A stretch of DNA of 64,000 nucleotides. It comes from Caballeronia temeraria (GTDB taxonomy: Bacteria; Pseudomonadota; Gammaproteobacteria; Burkholderiales; Burkholderiaceae). The notes beneath the pieces are model-generated. The model had not been told where the DNA came from, searched no databases, and saw only the letters and a list, made by a program, of their open reading frames with translations. Positions 17,807 to 26,612 of the stretch are shown piece by piece (position 1 is the stretch's first letter; every line of letters starts with the position of its first letter). The stretch is from NCBI RefSeq assembly GCF_001544795.2, contig NZ_FCOI02000031.1, forward strand, positions 1 to 64,000. The letters run 5' to 3'. The position numbers were made by a program, and so were the translations under genes.

Positions 17807-19147
17807 TCAGCGCCGATAACCCTTCGCCGCGCGCTCGCCGAGCGAATCGTAGATCGGCGGCACGTGCAGGAGCATCGGCACGATCATCGCGGTGAAACAG
17901 GCGGTGAGCATCGGCAGAAGCAGGGTGAAGCTTGCCGTCATCTCCGTGACGAGCACGATGCCCGTGACCGGCGCGCGCACCACCGCGACGAAGAACGCCG
18001 CCATGCCGACCACCGCGAACGTGGCCGTGCCGCCGGTCGCGTCCGCCATGCCGGGGAACCAGTCGAGACACACGCGGCCGAACACGAGTCCGGCTTGCGC
18101 GCCGAGCGTGAGCATCGGCGCGAAGAGGCCGCCGGGCGTGCCCGCCGCGTACGACACGGGGCCGAGCACGAAGCGCACCGCGAACATCGCCATCACGCTC
18201 GCGACGGTGCCGGCGCCGAGGAGCGCGCGTTCGGTCAGCGCATCGCCGCCGCCGGCGAGATCGGGCGCGAACCACGCGAGCAGACCGACCGCCGCACCGA
18301 TCGCCGCCGCGCGCGCCGTCGCACGTCTGACCGATGACGGCGGCGCGATCGATTCGGCGGCATCGAGCGTCCACAGAATGACGCGGCAATAGACCGCGCC
18401 GAGCAGTCCGAGCAACGCGCCGAACACGAGATGCGCGCCGGTCATTTCGAAGCCCGGAAACGGCTGCGCGGGCAGGTGAAAGTCGGGCAGATCGCCGTGC
18501 AGCAAACGCGCCATCGCGATTGCGCTCGCCGATGCGCCCAGCGCCGCCACTGCGGTGCGCGTATCGAAACGGCGCATCAGTTCTTCGAGCACGAAGACGG
18601 CGCCCGCGATCGGTGCGTTGAACGCCGTGGCAAGCCCCGCGCCCGCGCCGGCGGCGAGCAGCACGCGGCAATCGCCGATATTGCGCCTCAAACACGTGCC
18701 GATGGCATGCGCGATCGATGCGCCCATCTGCACGGTCGGACCTTCGCGGCCGAGCGCGAGTCCCGCACCGATGGCGAGCGCGCCGCCCACGAACTTGATC
18801 GGTATGAGCACGAGCGGCGCGGGCGGCACCTTGCCGTGCAGCACCGCTTCGACATGAGGAATGCCGCTGCCGCTCGCCATCGGGGCGAAGCGCGCGACGA
18901 GCCATGTGGCGAGCGCGGCCGCCGAAGCCGTCGCGAGGATGACGAGCACGATCGCCGCTTCGTGGCCCGCATGCGCCCACGCGATGAACGCGTTGCGCCA
19001 GGCATCGCCGCGTTCGAGCGCGAAGCGAAACATCACGCCGATCGCGCCCGTCGCCGCACCCACGACCACCGACGCCGCCGCGAGCGGAACGAGTCCTGCG
19101 CGTTCGTCGTTGTCGATGTTCACTTCGGTGACTTCGTTATCGTTCAT
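17807..19147 (-). CDS. ClC-type voltage-gated chloride channel or H+/Cl- antiporter
   Basis: A 446-residue polytopic membrane protein. The family's anion-path motifs are all present: GSGIPHVE, GREGPTVQMGAS (its Glu is the gating residue) and GTPGGLFAPML. A later VTEMT segment supplies another conserved Glu. This is a short form without C-terminal CBS domains. Start chosen at MNDNEV because the hydrophobic core follows within 30 residues; the longer in-frame reading is poorly supported. Its start lies 124 bases from the divergent phospholipase D gene. Confidence 0.9.
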   Translation of the reverse strand: MNDNEVTEVNIDNDERAGLVPLAAASVVVGAATGAIGVMFRFALERGDAWRNAFIAWAHAGHEAAIVLVILATASAAALATWLVARFAPMASGSGIPHVEAVLHGKVPPAPLVLIPIKFVGGALAIGAGLALGREGPTVQMGASIAHAIGTCLRRNIGDCRVLLAAGAGAGLATAFNAPIAGAVFVLEELMRRFDTRTAVAALGASASAIAMARLLHGDLPDFHLPAQPFPGFEMTGAHLVFGALLGLLGAVYCRVILWTLDAAESIAPPSSVRRATARAAAIGAAVGLLAWFAPDLAGGGDALTERALLGAGTVASVMAMFAVRFVLGPVSYAAGTPGGLFAPMLTLGAQAGLVFGRVCLDWFPGMADATGGTATFAVVGMAAFFVAVVRAPVTGIVLVTEMTASFTLLLPMLTACFTAMIVPMLLHVPPIYDSLGERAAKGYRR

Positions 19148-19271
19148 CGCGCATGTCGCTCCGCAATCGGCATGTGCAATGAAGGGTATCACCGCGCGGC
19201 GCGGCGGGCATGGTGCTTGCAAAACGAAAGTCATTTCGCCGCGAATTGCATGGAGCGGCACACAGAGGCAC

Positions 19272-21554
19272 ATGAATCACGCAAACGACGAACCGTTTTT
19301 CCAGCCAGGACGCAATTGCGCGAGCGTGCGTCGTGCGGAGCGCTTCAGTCTGCTCATCGACGGCGCGGATTATTTCCGCGTGCTGCGCGAGGCGCTCACG
19401 CGCGCGGAGCGCACGGTGTTCATCCTCGGCTGGGATATCGACAGCCGCATGAAGCTCACGCCCGGCGGCGCGGACGATGGCTATCCCGAAGCGCTCGGCG
19501 ACTTTTTGCATGCGCTTGCCGGCGACAAGCGGCGTCTGCGAATCTACATTCTCGCGTGGGATTTCGCGATGCTCTATGCCTTCGAGCGCGAATGGCTTCC
19601 GGTCTACAAGATGGGCTGGCGCACGCATCGGCGCATCGCGTTTCAGATGGACGGAAAGCATCCGCTCGGCGGCTCGCAGCATCAGAAGCTCGTCGTGATC
19701 GATGACCGGCTCGCGTTCGTCGGCGGACTCGATCTCACGCGCTCGCGCTGGGACACGACCGCGCACGCGCCCGACGAGCCGTTGCGCCGCGATGCGAACG
19801 GCGCGGCGTATCAGCCGTTCCACGACGTCCACACGATGTTCGATGGCGACGCCGCCCGCGAAATCGGCCTGCTCGCGCGCGAACGATGGGCGCGCGCATG
19901 CGGCAAGCGCCTCGCGATCCGCTCGCATCGCGCGGCGCTTCGCCAAGATCCGTGGCCGCCGTCTCGCCGTGTCGATCTGGAAGATGTCGATGTCGCCATT
20001 TCGCTCACCGAGCCCGATTATCTCGGGCGCGAACCGGTGCGGCAGATTCGCACGCAGTATCTCGACGCCATCGCGCGGGCGCGGCGCAGCATCTATATCG
20101 AGAATCAGTACTTCACGTCGGGGACGATCGGCGCCGCGCTCGCTGAATCGCTTGCGCGCGAGGACGGTCCCGATCTCGCGATCGTCGCGCCGCGCAATCA
20201 GAGCGGCTGGCTTCAGGAAGTGACGATGGGCGTGCTGCGCGCGCGCCTGCACACGCTTCTGAAGAACGCCGACACGCACGGACGTTATCGGCTGCTGTGC
20301 CCGAGCGTGCCAAATCTCGGCGATGAAATCGTCAACGTGCACAGCAAGCTGATGATCGTCGACGACGCATTGCTGATCGTCGGTTCGGCCAATCTGAACA
20401 ATCGCTCGATGGTGCTCGACAGCGAATGCAACGTGTCGATCGACGCGGGCGCCGACACGCGTATCCGCCGCGCGATTGCGACGATGCGCGACACGCTGCT
20501 CGCGGAGCATCTCGGCTGCGAGATCGCGGATGTCGTGCGCGAACGACAGGCGCGCAACGGCATGAACGCCGCGATTCAGGCACTCTCGCGCGATCGCGAT
20601 GAATATCGCACGATGGTGCCGCTCGATCCGCAAGTGTCGACGGAACTCGATCAGCTGATTCCGCCCGAAGCGCTGATCGATCCCGAAACGCCGATCGCCG
20701 CGGATGAACTCGTCGATCAGTTCGTGCCCGCGGAAAAGACGCGCCCGCTCATCGGCCGCTTCGCGCTGCTCGGCATGTTCGCGCTGATGATCGTGGTCGT
20801 CGCCGGTCTGTGGCACTGGACGCCGCTCGGCGATTTCGTGAACCTGAAGGCGCTCACGAACGCGACGCGGCATATCGATTCGCTGCCGCTCGCGCCGCTT
20901 TGGATCGTTCTTTGTTATGTGATCGCGGCGGTCGTCGCGGTGCCGATCACGGTGCTCATCGCGACGACGGGCATCGTCTTCGGCGCGTCGTGGGGCGGCG
21001 CGTATGCGTTCATCGGCACGATGATCGCCGCGGCCATGTCCTATTCGCTCGGCAACTGGCTCGGCCGCGACGCGGTGCGCAAAGTCGCGGGCGCGCGCGT
21101 GAACCGGCTGTCCGAACGCGTGGCGAAGCGCGGCATCGTCGCGGTCGTCGTGTTGCGGCTTTTGCCCGTTGCACCGTTCGCGATCGTCAATCTGGTGGCG
21201 GGCGCTTCGCATATCCGCATGCGCGACTTCATGATCGGCACGATGCTCGGCATGGGCCCCGGTATCGTGCTGACGGTCGCGTTCGCGCATCAGCTCGTCG
21301 CGTCGCTGCATCGGCCGACGGTCGGCTCGTTCGCGGTGCTGATCGGCATCGGCGCGGCGCTGATCGGCGTGTCGCTGCTGTTGCAGCGCTTTCTCGGCGG
21401 CAAGCAGCAGCACGCGCACGAAGGTGCGCCGAGCGATGCCGACAAATCCCGCGCAAGCGACGAAGCGAAGCGCGCGAGCGAACTGCGCGAAAACGGCACG
21501 CTGCCGCGCGAGACGTCGACGAAAAACGAGCGCCCGGACGAGGTCAACTCATGA
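19272..21554 (+). CDS. phospholipase D-family protein fused to a VTT (DedA/SNARE-associated) membrane domain
   Basis: A 760-residue protein. The N-terminal half is a phospholipase D fold with two catalytic HKD motifs, HQKLVVIDD (H137, K139, D144) and HSKLMIVDD (about residue 360), each followed by the expected GG/GS-x-N/L motif. From about residue 500 there are several membrane helices in a VTT/DedA-like domain (VFGASWGGAYAF, LRLLPVAPFAIVN). The tail is charged. It probably acts on phospholipids at the inner membrane, perhaps in cardiolipin or lipid turnover. GAGG lies five bases before the ATG, and it overlaps the next gene by ATGA. Confidence 0.87.
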   Translation: MNHANDEPFFQPGRNCASVRRAERFSLLIDGADYFRVLREALTRAERTVFILGWDIDSRMKLTPGGADDGYPEALGDFLHALAGDKRRLRIYILAWDFAMLYAFEREWLPVYKMGWRTHRRIAFQMDGKHPLGGSQHQKLVVIDDRLAFVGGLDLTRSRWDTTAHAPDEPLRRDANGAAYQPFHDVHTMFDGDAAREIGLLARERWARACGKRLAIRSHRAALRQDPWPPSRRVDLEDVDVAISLTEPDYLGREPVRQIRTQYLDAIARARRSIYIENQYFTSGTIGAALAESLAREDGPDLAIVAPRNQSGWLQEVTMGVLRARLHTLLKNADTHGRYRLLCPSVPNLGDEIVNVHSKLMIVDDALLIVGSANLNNRSMVLDSECNVSIDAGADTRIRRAIATMRDTLLAEHLGCEIADVVRERQARNGMNAAIQALSRDRDEYRTMVPLDPQVSTELDQLIPPEALIDPETPIAADELVDQFVPAEKTRPLIGRFALLGMFALMIVVVAGLWHWTPLGDFVNLKALTNATRHIDSLPLAPLWIVLCYVIAAVVAVPITVLIATTGIVFGASWGGAYAFIGTMIAAAMSYSLGNWLGRDAVRKVAGARVNRLSERVAKRGIVAVVVLRLLPVAPFAIVNLVAGASHIRMRDFMIGTMLGMGPGIVLTVAFAHQLVASLHRPTVGSFAVLIGIGAALIGVSLLLQRFLGGKQQHAHEGAPSDADKSRASDEAKRASELRENGTLPRETSTKNERPDEVNS

Positions 21555-22324
21555 CGCCGATGCACGAGAACGAGACCGTCATCGAACGCAAAGACATGGA
21601 CGAAGCCCGCGCGCGCGAGCTGCGTATCGCGACCTACAACCTGCATGGCGCGATAGGAATCGACGGCAAGTTCGCGCCGGAGCGTATCGGCGAAGTGCTC
21701 GCCGAAATCGATGCGGACATTTTCGCGCTGCAGGAAGTGCCGCTCGGCGGCAGCGGCTCGCCCGATGTGCTCGACGTGCTGCAACGCATGACGAATCTGC
21801 ATGCCGTAGCCGGCCCGACGCTCGACACGCCCGCGCGCCGCTACGGCAATGCGGTGCTCACGCGCTATCCGGTGCGCGCGGTGCGCACGCTCGATCTCTC
21901 GTTCAGGAGCCGCGAGCCGCGCGGCGCGCTCGATGCCGATATCGACTGCGGCGGCGAAGTATGGCGCGTGGTCGCGACGCATCTCGGTCTTGCATCGAGC
22001 GAAAGGCGCGCGCAAGTGGAGCAAGTGCTGCAAAGCTTCGATACGCCCGCGCTGCCCGTGATCCTGCTCGGCGATCTGAACGAGTGGTTCGTCTATGGCC
22101 GCACCTTGCGTCGGCTCGTCACGCGCTTTCATCGCGCGAGCGCATTGCGCACGTTTCCGACGCGCTATCCGCTCTTCGCGCTCGATCGCATCTGGGTGCA
22201 TCCGGGCGAGCGTCTCATGCGTGTCGATGTGCATCGCACCCGACTTTCGCGCATCGCTTCCGATCACTATCCGCTCATCGCGCATATCGCGCATCGTGCG
22301 TGTGCATCGTCGATGCAGCGATAA
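21551..22324 (+). CDS. endonuclease/exonuclease/phosphatase-fold protein
   Basis: A 257-residue protein of the EEP superfamily. Visible motifs are IATYNLHGAIG near residue 28, LQEVP (catalytic Glu), THLGL, GDLNEW and the terminal SDHYPLIA with catalytic Asp/His. The superfamily hydrolyses phosphodiesters or phosphoesters, including phospholipid headgroups. The ATGA overlap with the phospholipase D fusion implies a shared pathway, most likely lipid remodelling, rather than DNA repair. Later ATG codons (21560, 21596) are possible starts. Confidence 0.86.
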   Translation: MTPMHENETVIERKDMDEARARELRIATYNLHGAIGIDGKFAPERIGEVLAEIDADIFALQEVPLGGSGSPDVLDVLQRMTNLHAVAGPTLDTPARRYGNAVLTRYPVRAVRTLDLSFRSREPRGALDADIDCGGEVWRVVATHLGLASSERRAQVEQVLQSFDTPALPVILLGDLNEWFVYGRTLRRLVTRFHRASALRTFPTRYPLFALDRIWVHPGERLMRVDVHRTRLSRIASDHYPLIAHIAHRACASSMQR

Positions 22325-22545
22325 AACGCATGACGTATGCGACGTAAACGCATCGAAGAACATCGCCGACGATGCCTTCATGCGTCACGTGTCAGCGCGA
22401 CGCCACGAAAAACCCCTATAAAAACGATATAAAAGCGCAAAAGACTCGCACGAACTCGCCTGGCCTATGTAGAATCCGGCGTGATACGAACGCATCGGTG
22501 CGAACGTATTCGAATATCACTGACCAAAAAACAGGTAGGAGAAAC

Positions 22546-23007
22546 ATGCCGACTTCCGCTAAAACCGCTGCCAAGAAAGCCCCGGCCAAGAAGGCCACGG
22601 CGAAGACCGCTGCCGCACCGGTGAAGAAAGCAGCAGCACCGAAGGTTGCCGCGAAGAAAGTAGCCGCGAAGAAGACCACGAGCGGCGCTCCCTCGCCGGT
22701 CAAGGACACGTTCACGAAGGCATCGCTCGCGACGCATCTCGCAGAGCGCGCCGCTGTCGACGTGAAGGCGGTCAAGGCCGTGATGGTCGCGCTGGAAGAC
22801 ACCATCCTCGGTTCCATCCACAAGAAGGGCGCTGGCGAATTCACGCTGTCGGGTCTGCTGAAGATCTCCGCGCAAGCCGTGCCGGCGAAGAAGAAGCGCT
22901 TCGGCAAGGACCCGTTCACGGGTGAAGAGCGCTGGTTCCCGGCCAAGCCGGCAAGCGTTCGCATCAAGGCGCGCGCGCTGAAGAAGCTGAAGGACGCAGC
23001 GGCTTAA
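22546..23007 (+). CDS. histone-like DNA-binding protein: H1-type basic tail plus HU/IHF domain
   Basis: A 153-residue nucleoid protein. Residues 1-50 are a low-complexity Lys/Ala/Pro tail (AKKAPAKKATAK, KKVAAKK) like eukaryotic histone H1 and bacterial H1 homologues. Residues 55-153 form an HU/IHF-like fold (FTKASLATHLAERAAV, GEFTLSGLLKI, then a basic arm). It should bind and compact DNA. AGGAG five bases before the ATG is a near-ideal ribosome-binding site, and a strong terminator follows, suggesting high expression from a single-gene transcript. Confidence 0.88.
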   Translation: MPTSAKTAAKKAPAKKATAKTAAAPVKKAAAPKVAAKKVAAKKTTSGAPSPVKDTFTKASLATHLAERAAVDVKAVKAVMVALEDTILGSIHKKGAGEFTLSGLLKISAQAVPAKKKRFGKDPFTGEERWFPAKPASVRIKARALKKLKDAAA

Positions 23008-23063
23008 GTTCCATCCGCGAGCGTTGCGGCTTCGGTTTCGTTGGCGAAATCGAAGCTCGATGA

Positions 23064-23106
23064 AAAAGAGGCCAGCTTCCCTTTCATAGGGATGCTGGCC
23101 TCTTTT
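23064..23106. terminator. bidirectional terminator between the HU-like gene and the LysR gene
   Basis: AAAAGAGGCCAGC and GCTGGCCTCTTTT form a perfect 13-bp stem with A/T tracts on both sides, so it can stop transcription from the histone-like gene (+) and from the LysR gene (-). Confidence 0.93.
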
Positions 23107-23121
23107 GCTTTGTGCTTCCGG

Positions 23122-24021
23122 TTAGCTGCGCGCGTTGAATGGCGCGAAGATCTCGCTCAACCAATCCGCGAAAACCCGTACGCGAGCGGAGAGCTGCCGG
23201 TTGTGCGGATAGAGCACGGAGACGGGCATCGGTGGCGGCGGGAGATCGGGAAGGACGACTTGCAGGCGACCGTCGATGAGAGCATCGTCGATGTGATAGC
23301 GCGGCACCTGCACGATGCCGAGTCCCGCGAGCGCCGCCTGCGTATAGAGTTCGACGCCCGACACCGAAACCGGCGCCTGCAATTCGATGCTCTCGATACG
23401 CTCGTCGACGGTGAACTCGAGGGGCATGACACGGCCCGTCGCGCTCGACACGAAGTTCACCGCGCGATGCGATGCGAGCGCTGCGAGATCCTTCGGCACG
23501 CCTTCACGTGCGAGATACGCAGGGCTCGCCACCGTGACCTGTTCGAGCAGCGCGACGCGCCGGCCGATCATCGACGAATCCTGCAACGTGCCTGCGCGCA
23601 GCACGCAATCCACGCCTTCGCGCACGAGATCGACGAGCCTGTCGTCCTCGCCGATATGCAGTTCGATCTGCGCATGACGCGCGAGAAACGCGGGCAGTCC
23701 CGGCATGATGAAATGCCGCGCGAGCGTGCCTTGCAGATTCACGCGCAACAGTCCCTTCGGCTCCGCGTGTTTGAACGAGCCTTCCGCTTCCTCGAGATCG
23801 GCGATCAGACGCACGCAACGCCGATAGTGTTCCTCGCCGTCATGCGTGAGCCGCACGGTGCGCGTCGTGCGTTCGAGCAGGCGCGCGCCGAGCCGCTCCT
23901 CCATGCGCTTCATCAGATTGGTGACGGTGGCGCGCGGTATCTGAAGATCGTCGGCGGCCTGCGTGAAGCTGTGGCGCTCCGCGATGCGCACGAAGACCTG
24001 CATTTCCTGGAATCGATCCAT
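23122..24021 (-). CDS. LysR-family transcriptional regulator
   Basis: A 299-residue regulator. The N-terminal winged helix-turn-helix (residues 1-60) includes HSFTQAADDLQIPRATVTNLM, and the rest is the LysR effector-binding domain. It resembles the AphB/CrgA-type subgroup, which begins MDRFQEMQVFVRIAE. It is divergent from an SDR gene, with 122 bases between the two starts. In this arrangement the regulator usually controls the divergent gene; the effector is unknown. Confidence 0.92.
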   Translation of the reverse strand: MDRFQEMQVFVRIAERHSFTQAADDLQIPRATVTNLMKRMEERLGARLLERTTRTVRLTHDGEEHYRRCVRLIADLEEAEGSFKHAEPKGLLRVNLQGTLARHFIMPGLPAFLARHAQIELHIGEDDRLVDLVREGVDCVLRAGTLQDSSMIGRRVALLEQVTVASPAYLAREGVPKDLAALASHRAVNFVSSATGRVMPLEFTVDERIESIELQAPVSVSGVELYTQAALAGLGIVQVPRYHIDDALIDGRLQVVLPDLPPPPMPVSVLYPHNRQLSARVRVFADWLSEIFAPFNARS

Positions 24022-24143
24022 GACGAACGGGCGATAGATTGTTAAAGCAACTGGAACGATGATACTAAGCCACGTGCGATGATCGCGGAAACGGAATGAT
24101 TCATCATGCTCTTCATCGAACAGCTCACTTTGAGGAGCACATC

Positions 24144-24887
24144 ATGAGTCAGACACAGTCGAAGCGCGTTGCCATCGTCACGGGCGCGTCGCGCGGTATC
24201 GGCGCTGAAATCGCGCGACGTCTTGCACGCGATGGCTTCGCGGTCGCGGTGAACTATGCGTCGAGCGCGAAGGAAGCGGATGCGCTCGTCGGGCAATTGC
24301 GCGAAGCGGAAAGCGCGGCCATTGCGGTGAAGGCGGATGTCGCCAAGGCCGACGACGTGCGCCGCATGTTCGACACTGTCGAGGCGGAACTCGGCAAGGT
24401 CGATGCGCTCGTCAACAACGCCGGCGTGCTGAAGACCACGCCGCTCTCCGACACGAGCGATGCGCTCTACGACCAGACCTTCGACATCAACGTGCGCGGC
24501 ACCTTCAACACGCTGCGCGAAGCGGCGGCGCGCATGAACGGCGGCGGGCGCATCGTGAACTTTTCGAGCACGACGCTCGCGCTCAACATGCCCGACTACG
24601 CGATCTATAACGCGACGAAATCGGCAGTGGAATCGTTCACGCATGTGTTCGCGAAGGAACTGCGCGGACGCGGCATCACGGTGAACGCGGTTGCACCCGG
24701 ACCGGTGGCGACGTCGCTGTTCCTCGACGGCAAGACCGACGAGCAGATCGCCACGTCCTCGAAGATGCCGCCGCTCGAACGCCTCGGTCAGCCGGACGAT
24801 ATCGCGTCGGTCGTCGCGTTTCTCGTCGGGCCGGATGGGGGTTGGATCAACGGGCAAGTGCTGCGCGCGAACGGCGGCATCGCCTAG
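24144..24887 (+). CDS. SDR-family oxidoreductase
   Basis: A 247-residue short-chain dehydrogenase. It has TGASRGIG (residues 13-20) for NAD(P) binding, NNAGV, the catalytic Ser in NFSSTT and Tyr/Lys in YNATK. GAGGAG lies six bases before the ATG. It is probably the target of the divergent LysR regulator; the substrate is not recognisable. Its last four bases overlap the end of the convergent exonuclease gene. Confidence 0.9.
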   Translation: MSQTQSKRVAIVTGASRGIGAEIARRLARDGFAVAVNYASSAKEADALVGQLREAESAAIAVKADVAKADDVRRMFDTVEAELGKVDALVNNAGVLKTTPLSDTSDALYDQTFDINVRGTFNTLREAAARMNGGGRIVNFSSTTLALNMPDYAIYNATKSAVESFTHVFAKELRGRGITVNAVAPGPVATSLFLDGKTDEQIATSSKMPPLERLGQPDDIASVVAFLVGPDGGWINGQVLRANGGIA

Positions 24888-26461
24888 AACGTCAGTGCGT
24901 ATTGATCGGCGGCGGGCGCGCGGCGTTTGACCGCGCGTTTCGTCTGCTGAGTGACCACGACGGCGGCGCGCGCGGGCGCGTCTTGTACGACGAGATGAAA
25001 CGCAGGCCGCGCATCGCACGCGATCCATTGCAGTTGTTCCGTCGCGAGACGCTTCGCGATCAGGCTGTAGACGTCGGAGTCGAACGGGCGCAAGTCGGGG
25101 GCATCGGCGAGCAGCGGCGCGATCCCGTCACGCGTCGCGCAGGTGCCGATATAGCACCATCGATCGATCACGTGCCATGCTTCGCGGCCCGATTCATCGT
25201 CGCGCTCGCGGATCGCGATCGGTCCTTCATGCGGCCACTTCACGATGCGCGCGCCTTCGAGCGCATCGAGCGCGCGTGCTGCGTGCTCCGCGAGCGTTTC
25301 GATTCCTGCGCACGATCCGCGGCATCGTTTCACCTGATAGCCGAAGCAGCCGCGACCCTGCGACAACGGCGCTTTCTCGAGCCCGAGCGTCGCGTGACAG
25401 AGATCGTGTTCATCGGCGAGATGGCGCATGTACGCATGCGCTTTCGCACGCGATGCGAACACGCCGAAGAGATGTTCTTCGCGCGAGAGATCGCGCCGGT
25501 TCGCCTTCACGAGCACCGGCGCGTGCGCGCCCGGCAGCCACTGCCACGCGCACGTGGCCGATGCGCCCTTCAGCAGGCGATTGTGCGTCGGCTTCAAATC
25601 TTTCACGAGCTTCGCTTCGAGCAGCAGCGCGCCGAGTTCTCCGAGCGTCTCACGGCATTCGATACGACGGATGCGCTGCGAGATCGACAAGTCCTTCTGA
25701 AGCCTGTGATCGCCCGAAAAATGCGCCGAAACGCGCTGTTTCAGGTTGATGCTCTTGCCGACATAGAGCGGCACATCGTCGTCGCCATGAAAGAGATAGA
25801 CGCCGGGCGTCGACGGCAGCGCATCGAGCACGCCTTCGGGCAAAGCGGCAGGCAAACTCGCGCGCCTGACGAGCGTCTTGATGGCGGCATCGACGAGATC
25901 CTGCGAATAGAGCGCGTGAATCTTCTGCCAGAACTGCCAGAGGAGATCGGCATCGGCGAGCGCGCGATGGCGTCCTTCGGGCGCGAGATTCAGCCGCGCG
26001 ATGAGCGCATCGAGACCATGTCTTTCCACCGATGGAAACAGCGCGCGCGACAGCCGCACCGTGCACAGCGTATCCGCCCGGAACGCGATGCCCGCGCGAC
26101 GGAATTCGTTCTTGAGAAAGCCGTAGTCGAAGCGCGCGTTGTGCGCGACGAAGAGCTTGCCGTGCAGCCGTTCGGCAAGCGCGGGCGCGAGCGATTCGAA
26201 GCTCGGCTGGCCGCGCAGCATCGCATCGTCGATGCCCGTCAGACGCGAGATGAACGGCGGCACCGGCACGCCCGGATCGACGAGCACGCTCCAGCGTTCG
26301 ATGCCCGCCGTGCTCGCTTCCACGACGCCTATTTCAGTGATGCGGTCCTCGGTCGCGTTCGAGCCTGTGGTTTCCAGATCGACGAACACGATCGGGCGCG
26401 CGAGTCCTGCGAGCAGGGCATCGGCGAGGGAATCGGCTTCGTCTTCGAGAGGGTCGGACAT
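24884..26461 (-). CDS. DEDD 3'-5' exonuclease fused to GIY-YIG (UvrC/Cho-like) nuclease
   Basis: A 525-residue two-domain nuclease. Residues about 20-190 are a DnaQ/epsilon-like exonuclease: VFVDLETTG (Asp, Glu), HNARFDYGFL and HRALADADLLW supply the acidic metal ligands and the His. From about residue 215 a GIY-YIG domain follows (PGVYLFHGDDD, LYVGKSINLKQRV), as in UvrC and Cho. The architecture is found in many betaproteobacteria, annotated as exonuclease or excinuclease cho, and points to DNA repair. Start at MSDPLEDE is tentative; ATG 26515 is an alternative, and neither has a clear ribosome-binding site. Confidence 0.85.
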   Translation of the reverse strand: MSDPLEDEADSLADALLAGLARPIVFVDLETTGSNATEDRITEIGVVEASTAGIERWSVLVDPGVPVPPFISRLTGIDDAMLRGQPSFESLAPALAERLHGKLFVAHNARFDYGFLKNEFRRAGIAFRADTLCTVRLSRALFPSVERHGLDALIARLNLAPEGRHRALADADLLWQFWQKIHALYSQDLVDAAIKTLVRRASLPAALPEGVLDALPSTPGVYLFHGDDDVPLYVGKSINLKQRVSAHFSGDHRLQKDLSISQRIRRIECRETLGELGALLLEAKLVKDLKPTHNRLLKGASATCAWQWLPGAHAPVLVKANRRDLSREEHLFGVFASRAKAHAYMRHLADEHDLCHATLGLEKAPLSQGRGCFGYQVKRCRGSCAGIETLAEHAARALDALEGARIVKWPHEGPIAIRERDDESGREAWHVIDRWCYIGTCATRDGIAPLLADAPDLRPFDSDVYSLIAKRLATEQLQWIACDARPAFHLVVQDAPARAAVVVTQQTKRAVKRRAPAADQYALTF

Positions 26462-26612
26462 GATGAAACGTTGAACGTCGAGCGGGCAGTCTAGCGCGAA
26501 ACCGTCGTGCACCATGAGCGCGCGTTAAAAAAGTGCCGCACGTCACGCACTTTCGTCCGATACTGCAATGAAACGGCCCAAAGAAGCGCGCCGAAAAACG
26601 AAGGACGCAATG

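Noticed and set aside
24842-26494. Plus-strand open frame across the exonuclease-GIY-YIG gene
   Set aside because: Domainless, Arg-rich translation overlapping a gene with two intact nuclease domains on the other strand.
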